This document shows positions 1-6,340 of a DNA stretch of 9,041 nucleotides, one piece after another. The position numbers and the translations under genes were made by a program. The notes beneath the pieces are model-generated. The model saw only the letters and a list, made by a program, of their open reading frames with translations, was not told the DNA's origin and ran no database searches. This DNA comes from an uncultured Clostridia bacterium (lineage in GTDB: Bacteria; Bacillota; Clostridia; CAKSNL01; HGM11501), in NCBI GenBank assembly GCA_934476235.1, contig CAKSNL010000013.1:1-9041 (forward strand), read 5' to 3'. How positions within the stretch are numbered: the first letter of the stretch is position 1; every line of letters begins with the position of its first letter.

Positions 1-1
1 C

Positions 2-79
2 GGTAGAAATACGCTGCAAAAATATGTGGAAAATCGGGAACTGCCAAAAAGCACTCAGAAAGTGTTAAAAATCAAATAG
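2..79 (+). CDS. C-terminal fragment of an unrecognised ORF, open at the left window edge
   Basis: An open frame enters from the left edge and ends with TAG at 77-79, giving 25 residues (begins GRNTLQKYVENRELPK, ends KVLKIK). The segment is basic and looks helical, with a loose resemblance to a DNA-binding helix-turn-helix tail. It is too short to assign a family. It lies about 60 bases upstream of a truncated maturase gene, so it could be the end of a mobile-element gene that disrupted the locus, or simply an unrelated neighbour. No Shine-Dalgarno or start can be judged because the gene begins outside the window. Real coding status is uncertain; the frame could also be open by chance. Confidence 0.3.
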   Translation, partial: GRNTLQKYVENRELPKSTQKVLKIK

Positions 80-90
80 TATTGAAAATC

Positions 91-140
91 AAGGCTTTAT
101 GGTTGGTTAGTCATAGTAAGTTATGGTTAGTTATAAGGCT
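91..140. repeat. Short imperfect direct repeats at the junction before the truncated hxsC-like gene
   Basis: TTATGGTTGGTTAG (97-110) is followed by TTATGGTTAG (121-130), and AAGGCT occurs at both 91-96 and 135-140. The second AAGGCT ends where the HxsC-like reading frame becomes open (137). This is the kind of low-complexity repetition found at deletion or insertion junctions, but no clear terminal inverted repeats or target-site duplication can be identified. Confidence 0.35.
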
Positions 141-490
141 CTAAATACATCCACAAGAACTTGTCGTTTGTTGCATGGACAGCCTTTATGGGAATGGAGA
201 GAACAGGCCTTGCGGACAAACGTAGCAATAAAATATGGGTAGAACCATGTGAATATATGTCACAATTAAGTGATGCAGTTCATTTCTTAGATGATTGGCA
301 TCACGAAGTTGCCATCTATAATATTCCATTATGTTTGTTACCGAAGGACTTGCATGGTTTTGCCAAGAAAAGTATATCCGATTGGAAGAACTATTACCCT
401 AAACTATGCAATGGGTGCTCTGTGAAAGAAGATTGTTGTGGACTATTCGCCACATCAAGTAAAGAGTTTTTGAATCTACATACGCTATAA
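137..490 (+). pseudogene. hxsC: 5'-truncated His-Xaa-Ser system radical SAM maturase (HxsC-like), C-terminal third only
   Basis: HxsC is one of two radical SAM enzymes of the His-Xaa-Ser (HxsABCD) peptide-modification system. Intact members are roughly 340-360 aa (from memory). Here the frame is open only from 137, after a TAA at 134-136. The recognisable pieces are all from the C-terminal part: a FMGME segment (about 188-202), a KIWVEP segment, YNIPLCLLP, KSISDWKNYYP, and a final cysteine cluster C-x2-C-x5-CC at about 407-439 that fits an auxiliary Fe-S site. The radical SAM CxxxCxxC core is absent, and no HxsA, HxsB or HxsD is seen. The only in-frame starts are weak: TTG at 161 and an internal ATG at 188. 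Homology seems to begin upstream of the TTG, at about 143, so this is better read as a decayed remnant than a functional 109-aa protein. It ends one base before the next gene, an operon-like spacing that probably preserves the ancestral order. Confidence 0.72.
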
Positions 491-491
491 A

Positions 492-1592
492 ATGGGAAAA
501 TGTAAATATTGCGGCCTAAGTGCAGGTTTATTCTCACACGTTCACAAAGAGTGTGAAGAGAAACATAAGCAAGGAATTGCAACATTACTTGCTTGCCTTA
601 ATTTGTACTTCAATGGTGCGGAAGACATGAGTTGTGTGCTTTCACAAATTAAAACTTTGCAAACTAATAACTTCTTGAGTCAAGAAGACATCGAGACCTG
701 TTGCAGCCAAGCCATAAAGCATTATGCCGATGTTGTGAAACTTCCTATCACGAAGCAGCATTTACAAATAGTTGATTCATTCCTTAACAATATAGGAATT
801 CCTCGTACCGCTCTTAACAAAACGGGAGCTTTGGCTGTGCTCGGCAGACGCTTTTATCAAGCTACGCTTATGAGCTATTTTGCTGAAAATGAACCCATGG
901 CTAAAGTAGAAAAGCGCACACAAATTGTTACAAGACTATTGCCTATATCAAGTGATCAAAAAGAATCAGCAGGGCTCAAAGCCCTGGATAAGGCTGCGCA
1001 CAAATACCTATCCAATGGTTTGATTACAGATAGTGAACAAGCACATCTTGATGACTTCTCAAAGGCTTTACAACTGCCTGTGAACAATTTACCTGCAAGT
1101 TATAAAGGCTCAGACATTGAAAAGATGCAGCAGGCTTCAATTCTACGAAAAATTCAGAATGGCCAGATTCCTTCGCAAAGTAACTTTACCATTCCTATCA
1201 TGTTGTCTTCAGGTGAATACATTATTTGGCAGTATCCCAATGTTACAATGTATCAAGAAAAAATAACCAAAGAATGGGTGGGAAGAAGCAGTGGTTGGAG
1301 TTATAGAGTCTGCAAAGGCGTTTATTACAGAACAGGTAGCTCTAAGGGGCATCCCATAGAACATTCTTCGATGGAGAGTGTAGGTGTCGGTACCTTAGTG
1401 CTCACAAACAAGAACATTATTTTCTACTCTCCACAGAAATCATCCAAGGTGCCATACAAAAAACTTATAGGTGTTACACCATATTCAGATGGCATGGAGT
1501 TGCAAAAAGACGGGGCCAATGCCAAGCGCCAAATGTTCCAAGGGTTCGATAGTTGGTTCATCATGAATTTACTATCCGTTATCAATATATAA
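492..1592 (+). CDS. Zinc-knuckle / helical / PH(GRAM)-like domain protein
   Basis: A 366-aa soluble protein of unknown function. The N-terminus carries a compact zinc-binding pattern: C4-x2-C7, then H18-x2-C21. Residues about 25-200 are mostly helical, and 28-85 and 140-200 could be two related helical bundles (TerB-like in feel, not proven). Residues about 236-350 are beta-rich and resemble bacterial PH/GRAM-type domains: a GRSSGWSYRVCKGVYYRTG segment (264-282), then TLVLTNKNIIFYS (301-313) and a strand ending near VTPYSDG. Proteins with this KGVYYR...LVLTNKNIIF layout are usually annotated only as hypothetical. There is no signal peptide or membrane helix, so a cytosolic role is expected. 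The ATG at 492 follows the HxsC-like stop by one base, suggesting translational coupling, and the next gene starts 11 bases after its stop. The PH-like fold could bind peptide, lipid or protein; no catalytic residues are evident. Confidence 0.78.
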   Translation: MGKCKYCGLSAGLFSHVHKECEEKHKQGIATLLACLNLYFNGAEDMSCVLSQIKTLQTNNFLSQEDIETCCSQAIKHYADVVKLPITKQHLQIVDSFLNNIGIPRTALNKTGALAVLGRRFYQATLMSYFAENEPMAKVEKRTQIVTRLLPISSDQKESAGLKALDKAAHKYLSNGLITDSEQAHLDDFSKALQLPVNNLPASYKGSDIEKMQQASILRKIQNGQIPSQSNFTIPIMLSSGEYIIWQYPNVTMYQEKITKEWVGRSSGWSYRVCKGVYYRTGSSKGHPIEHSSMESVGVGTLVLTNKNIIFYSPQKSSKVPYKKLIGVTPYSDGMELQKDGANAKRQMFQGFDSWFIMNLLSVINI

Positions 1593-1603
1593 AAGTCAAA
1601 AAT

Positions 1604-3121
1604 ATGGAAAATGAACTACATATAACAGCAAGGGCTCCTCAACAGATTCAGAGTTGCGAGGAAACCTTTTTTCCAAATAACGGATATGGAACAATTGAGT
1701 TAACTCCTTATGGAGATTATTTGCTCAATACCACTTATATCACAGAAACTGCTGCTCGAAGAACAAACGAGTACAAAAGTGCATACAAGGAGGTTACTGA
1801 AAATATGTTTCATGCTTATGAGGAAGAGACGCGTGCATACACAAATCTTCATGAGAAGATGCCTTTGGTAGAGTCTGCCGTTAAACTCAAAAAAGACTTG
1901 ATGACTTTGGCTCCTCAAAAATACGAAAGAGGTCGCTTCACTTTTAGTAAACCCACAAAAGACGACATTGAGAAAGACCTTATAGAAGAGGCAAAGAACA
2001 TTAACTTTGACATGACAAACACCAATGGTCATGTTGATGAAAAGATGTTTGTGAAAGAGCATGTCAATGAAATGATAGAAATTCGTCAACATGCCTGGCA
2101 AGAAGCGTGTGACTTTTTCAATAAGATAGAGGATGCACGTGAGGAAAGAGTAAATGCAAAATTCTATGTTGAGTATAAGACGTTGTACAACAGAGCAAAA
2201 GAATACATCGAGGGAAGTGAAACCTCTGTAAAGCAAGAACTTTTGAATTTGTGTGGAAAAGTTTCAGTTCCATACAATCTGAGCCTTTCGTTTGCATATA
2301 ATCAAACAACGCATATATTAGAAACCTCTGTAATAGTGGAAGATGGAATTTCTGTTCCCATTTCTAAGGCCGTCATTTTGGCATCTGGAAAGATTTCTAT
2401 CAAGAATAAATTGGTAAGAGAAACGATTACAGAGAAGACAAACAGTGCGGTCAGTTTAACATATTTCCTTGCAGCTCACTTGTTCAATGTATCTCCCAAT
2501 GTCCAGTATTTACGTCTTTTTTTGTACGAAAGAAACAAACAATCTCCATTACTATGGGTAGAATTTGAACGAGAAAAGTTTTTATGCGTTAACCCCTATA
2601 GAGTAGGTGTTGTATCCGACATTCTTAGTTATCCGAATGTATTGGAGTTTAAGAATAGGGCAGATTCAATTGCATTGTGTGCTATGGACAAGGATTCGTT
2701 CGATAACAATGTAGCTATGGCTATTCAGCATGCTAATGAAATTCATCCTAAGTATCAATCTTCACATGTAGACTTAAACAATGATATAGCTATTTCTTTT
2801 GATGACGTAAGTCTTCCGCTTAAAGTGCACAATATAGTGAATGAAGTTCGTAAGGCAATATCCTTGACGAACAATGACAACAATATTGATGAAGATAGAG
2901 ATCCTCTATTTCGCCAAGCTGCCGAACTTCTTGTAATACACCAACAAGGTTCTACATCATTGATACAACGCAAATTTTCCATTAAATATATTCGTGCTGC
3001 ACGACTAATGGATCAATTGGAACATGTAGGAATTATTGGACCGACACGCGGTGCAAAGCCACGAGAAGTACTCGTTTCGGATATGGTACAATTGGAGAAT
3101 ATTTTTTCAAAATTAAAATAA
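1604..3121 (+). CDS. Non-translocase protein with C-terminal FtsK gamma-type DNA-binding domain
   Basis: A 505-aa soluble protein. The ATG at 1604 was chosen because it lies 11 bases after the upstream stop; the frame is open back to a TTG at 1553, but that would overlap the end of the previous gene. Residues about 45-215 are highly charged and helical (several possible coiled-coil stretches rich in E/K), and 215-350 look beta-rich. An Asn/Asp-rich linker (about 421-432) leads into a winged-helix domain at 433-505 that matches the FtsK/SpoIIIE gamma family: DPLFRQAAELLV, QGSTSLIQRKFSI, RAARLMDQLE, VGIIGP, KPREVLV. In FtsK, gamma reads KOPS-like polar sequences and contacts XerD. Here no Walker A/B motor or membrane domain is present, so this is not a translocase; automated pipelines may mislabel it FtsK. 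The recognition helix differs from the usual GYNRA, reading KYIRA. A sequence-specific DNA-binding or regulatory role is inferred. It probably works with the zinc/PH-like protein just upstream. Confidence 0.8.
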   Translation: MENELHITARAPQQIQSCEETFFPNNGYGTIELTPYGDYLLNTTYITETAARRTNEYKSAYKEVTENMFHAYEEETRAYTNLHEKMPLVESAVKLKKDLMTLAPQKYERGRFTFSKPTKDDIEKDLIEEAKNINFDMTNTNGHVDEKMFVKEHVNEMIEIRQHAWQEACDFFNKIEDAREERVNAKFYVEYKTLYNRAKEYIEGSETSVKQELLNLCGKVSVPYNLSLSFAYNQTTHILETSVIVEDGISVPISKAVILASGKISIKNKLVRETITEKTNSAVSLTYFLAAHLFNVSPNVQYLRLFLYERNKQSPLLWVEFEREKFLCVNPYRVGVVSDILSYPNVLEFKNRADSIALCAMDKDSFDNNVAMAIQHANEIHPKYQSSHVDLNNDIAISFDDVSLPLKVHNIVNEVRKAISLTNNDNNIDEDRDPLFRQAAELLVIHQQGSTSLIQRKFSIKYIRAARLMDQLEHVGIIGPTRGAKPREVLVSDMVQLENIFSKLK

Positions 3122-3154
3122 CAATGCGTTAGTGTAGCTAATATCAACATCGTA

Positions 3155-5131
3155 ATGATAATGCAAAGTAAACAAACAAATTGTATATTGTTGGCACTGC
3201 TCATGTGGAATCCTTTAATGCTCCTTCTTTTGACAAAGAGTTGGGGCATTACTGCAATAATTACCATGATTGTGATAGCAATATCATTTATGGTGTCAAC
3301 ATCAGAAAGCCTACGTGTAAAAGTGTGGGCTTTCAATTTGTGTGCTTTGTCGAGCATAGCATTTCATTCAGAACTATTGTTTAGAGAGTTTCTTTCAGAC
3401 AAGGATATCCCCAATTTATATGAGCTTCATGGTAAATACTATTTCAACAAACCTTATCTTGACAAAGAATTCAGAACCAATGAATATGTAAGTAGTTACA
3501 AAACTAATTGTCAAGGATATCGCATAGACAATTTGTCAAATCCCTACGATTCAGTCAAAACCTGCGATTGGCTGTTCATTGGTGACTCTTTTACCCAAGG
3601 AGCACAAGTTAATTATAACGATTTATATACAACCCAACTGTTCAGAAACTTTCCAGACAAGATTATTGTAAATGCAGGAATAAGTGGCGCAGGATTGTAT
3701 GACGAACTGAACTATTTCAAGGATAAAGGCAAAACATTAAAACCTAAGGTCGTCTTTCTACAGATTGGGGCGTTCAACGATTTTTTCAATATCAAAGAAC
3801 GTTCTGCTACCTTTCAAGACTATTTGATGGAGAAGTCTGATTTATACAGATATTTTGCTTATAACATAGTTTCAACAGATTCTCTTCCTTTGGGCAGATG
3901 GACAGAACCATTCTTTCCATCAAAGCAAGAAAATATTGACTACAATATACTGTTCAAAGAAAAGTCTGAAGTGAAGATGGCTGATATAAAAGCATTCAAA
4001 ACTTGTATGAATGCGTGGAAAAAAGAGGTAGAAAGTGTAGGAGCAAAGTTAGTGCTGTTCCTTATACCTTCCAAGGAGCAAGTTTCACCTACACTATTGC
4101 ATGAAGTGATGAATAGATACAACATCAAACCTACACAATTGGATATGACTGCCCCCAATCGTCTTTTTGACGAAGTTTCAAAAACATTGAACTTGGAGCA
4201 TTATGATTTGACTAAAGGCTTCTGTAATTCTGCAGACTTTCCTTTTTTTTATCAAGATGAGCATCTCAGTATAAGTGGGCACACTCTTGTTGCTACAGAA
4301 CTTACAAAGCACTTACAAAGTTATTTGAGTGCAACAAAACTGCTCAGCTCAAAAAACAGCCATGACAGATATCCTTCATTTCATGGAGACAATATTCTTT
4401 ACCAAAGTCAGTATATAGATGGGGCTTATCTTATATGCGACCAAAGTTTAGATGGAACCGACCAACAAGTAATGGTGAAGAGTTACGAAGAACTGGTGCA
4501 TCCTATACTCTCACAAGATGGCAGATATTTGGCATATACTGAAGGCAATCAAGAAAGTAGCGAAACTGACGTGACCATCCGCGATATGGTTCTGAAAACA
4601 GAACATAGGGTGAATAATAATAAGCAGTATGCAGCCATTCCCATGTTCAATCATAAAGCGACAATGTTGGCATTGCCTATATGGAACAGAAACAAAGTAA
4701 CTCCAGCCAATATCGCCATTTATAGTATAGAAAAGAACTGTATAATAAAGACCATACCATCGAAAGTAGAATGTTGGCGGCCCATATTTACCAACGATGA
4801 CAAGAAAATTTTGTACATTCAAAAAGAAAAGTATTTCAAAATAAAATCCTATGATTTGGCAACAGAATCTATTTCTGTGATTCTTTCATTGCCATTTGAT
4901 ATATGGGATATTGCGCTATCTCCTTCGGGACACTACATTGTATTTGCAGGGAAAAAAGATGGTAATTGGGACTTGTTCTCCTATTCGTTGAAAACCAAAC
5001 AGGTAAGACAGTTGACAAAGACAAAAGGAAACGAGTGGGACCCTGCATTTGGAAAGTCTGATGCTGATTTGTTTTATGCAGGAACATTTGGCTTTAATGA
5101 CGGCATTTATTTCAAGAAGATAGAGTTATGA
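3155..5131 (+). CDS. Membrane-anchored SGNH/GDSL hydrolase fused to a TolB/PD40-like beta-propeller
   Basis: A 658-aa protein with three parts. Residues about 9-75 hold two or three hydrophobic segments that should anchor it in the inner membrane. Residues about 137-392 form an SGNH hydrolase/esterase-like domain with all four blocks visible: GDSFTQG (143-149, nucleophile S145), NAGISGAG (173-180), GAFND (205-209, N208) and DEHLSISGH (368-376, D368 and H370). Residues about 405-658 contain WD40-like/PD40 repeats, for example LSQDGRYLAYTEG, NDDKKILYIQKEK, LSPSGHYIVFAGKKDGNWDLF and DADLFYAGTFG, which fit a TolB-type propeller. Family knowledge: such SGNH domains deacylate or transacylate glycans and often pair with MBOAT proteins (AlgI/AlgJ, PatA/PatB). 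The MBOAT gene overlaps its stop in an ATGA arrangement, which supports a functional pair. The domain probably faces the periplasm. The start could also be the ATG at 3161. Whether it acts as an esterase or an acyl-transfer partner is not resolved by sequence alone. Confidence 0.85.
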   Translation: MIMQSKQTNCILLALLMWNPLMLLLLTKSWGITAIITMIVIAISFMVSTSESLRVKVWAFNLCALSSIAFHSELLFREFLSDKDIPNLYELHGKYYFNKPYLDKEFRTNEYVSSYKTNCQGYRIDNLSNPYDSVKTCDWLFIGDSFTQGAQVNYNDLYTTQLFRNFPDKIIVNAGISGAGLYDELNYFKDKGKTLKPKVVFLQIGAFNDFFNIKERSATFQDYLMEKSDLYRYFAYNIVSTDSLPLGRWTEPFFPSKQENIDYNILFKEKSEVKMADIKAFKTCMNAWKKEVESVGAKLVLFLIPSKEQVSPTLLHEVMNRYNIKPTQLDMTAPNRLFDEVSKTLNLEHYDLTKGFCNSADFPFFYQDEHLSISGHTLVATELTKHLQSYLSATKLLSSKNSHDRYPSFHGDNILYQSQYIDGAYLICDQSLDGTDQQVMVKSYEELVHPILSQDGRYLAYTEGNQESSETDVTIRDMVLKTEHRVNNNKQYAAIPMFNHKATMLALPIWNRNKVTPANIAIYSIEKNCIIKTIPSKVECWRPIFTNDDKKILYIQKEKYFKIKSYDLATESISVILSLPFDIWDIALSPSGHYIVFAGKKDGNWDLFSYSLKTKQVRQLTKTKGNEWDPAFGKSDADLFYAGTFGFNDGIYFKKIEL

Positions 5132-6339
5132 TAAGAAAGTTCACACTACTGTTACTAAGTTTTGCGTGTTATGCATATTTCACGCAATGGAATGTTGTGT
5201 ACTTTCTGCTTTTGGCAGTCTTCGTTGTTTGTTGCAACCACATAAATAATGCACTTATCAGAAAGGTGCTTGCATTTGTGGCTATTGTAAACTTTATTGT
5301 AGGATTTTTATTTTTCAAGTTTGCCACCAGCAGCGGAAATATAATATTAGGGTATTCCGTATTTGCCTTCTGCGGCATATCTTTCGTTATAGACCAATAC
5401 AAGACAAAGAAAAAATATGGTGTAATAGACATTCTACTTTATTTGTTTTTCTTCCCAAAGATGTTGGCAGGCCCAATTGTGCGTGTAGAAGACTTTACAA
5501 TACAGCTTAGCCAAAACGTTCTGTCTAAGTGGCAAATATATCAAGGCCTCAAACTCCTTATTTATGCAAGCTTCCTAAAATTCATTGTTGCTGACTTACT
5601 ATTAAACAATGACATGACAGGAATAGGCTTAAACTTGTTGATGCAAACAGTGATATGGGGCATTCATTTTTATCTCGATTTCTATGCCTATTCTCTTATA
5701 GCTGTCGGCCTTGGACTCTTTGTAGGAATCAAGTTGCCATACAATTTTAATAATCCCTATGGCGCATTTACTTTCCGTGACTTGTGGCATCGTTGGAACA
5801 TAACCTTGTCACAATGGTTAAGCAGATATGTTTATATCCCACTTGGGGGAAGCAGATGCTCTGCCCCCCATATCTGTTTGAACATAGTTGTTACATTTGT
5901 TGTTAGTGGTCTGTGGCATGGTGTAACCTTACCTTTTGTATTGTGGGGCCTTTGTCATGGCACATTAGTTTGTTTAGAACGAATTTGCCTCTGGCATTCA
6001 GGAAAATCACCACAGAAGTGGGCATACAGATTATTTGTTGTTCTGACAACAATGTTCTTATGGCAACTCTTTCGACTGGCAGATTTGAAACAAGTAGCTG
6101 ACTTTGCCACACAACTTTGCTCGTTGGCCGCTATTGACAAAACGATACTGATATATGCTATCTCAGCTTGCATGTTGTTGTATGCAATAGAAAGTTCTAT
6201 AGTAAAACGGCTTATGCTGGGATGTGAAAATTCACGAAGCCACATTATTTGCGAAGTGTCGATACTCTCTGTCATGTTAGCGGTTTTAGTATTATGTCCG
6301 CTTCATTATACGTTTAATTTCTTCTATCTAAAATTTTAA
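5128..6339 (+). CDS. MBOAT-family O-acyltransferase (AlgI/DltB/PatA type)
   Basis: A 403-aa polytopic membrane protein with about nine or ten hydrophobic segments. AlgI-type landmarks appear in order: FFPKMLAGPIVR (108-119), FYLDFYAYS (181-189), FRDLWHRWNITLSQWLSRYVYIPLGG split across 216-241 with H221, and GLWHG (261-265) carrying the presumed catalytic H264. The C-terminus ends in an aromatic FNFFYLKF tail like that of AlgI relatives. These enzymes move acyl groups across or at the membrane onto exported polysaccharides or other acceptors. At 403 aa it is shorter than typical AlgI proteins (about 480-520 aa, from memory), and the region after GLWHG is compact. The ATG overlaps the SGNH gene's stop by four bases, and the carbamoyltransferase starts one base after its own stop, so all three are likely translated from one mRNA. 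The acyl donor and acceptor are unknown. Confidence 0.92.
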   Translation: MIRKFTLLLLSFACYAYFTQWNVVYFLLLAVFVVCCNHINNALIRKVLAFVAIVNFIVGFLFFKFATSSGNIILGYSVFAFCGISFVIDQYKTKKKYGVIDILLYLFFFPKMLAGPIVRVEDFTIQLSQNVLSKWQIYQGLKLLIYASFLKFIVADLLLNNDMTGIGLNLLMQTVIWGIHFYLDFYAYSLIAVGLGLFVGIKLPYNFNNPYGAFTFRDLWHRWNITLSQWLSRYVYIPLGGSRCSAPHICLNIVVTFVVSGLWHGVTLPFVLWGLCHGTLVCLERICLWHSGKSPQKWAYRLFVVLTTMFLWQLFRLADLKQVADFATQLCSLAAIDKTILIYAISACMLLYAIESSIVKRLMLGCENSRSHIICEVSILSVMLAVLVLCPLHYTFNFFYLKF

Positions 6340-6340
6340 A

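Noticed and set aside
1553..1603. 17-codon N-terminal extension of the gamma-domain protein from a TTG start
   Set aside because: It overlaps the coding end of the preceding gene, and its residues are a frame shadow of that gene; the ATG at 1604 gives normal operon spacing.
1700..2236. 178-codon open frame on the minus strand, and other long minus-strand frames
   Set aside because: They lie opposite well-supported genes and show no recognisable domains, so they are antisense shadows.
3181..3384. 67-codon + strand frame inside the SGNH gene's membrane-anchor region
   Set aside because: It is out of frame with the clearly hydrophobic N-terminus of the SGNH protein, shows no family features, and begins mid-gene.
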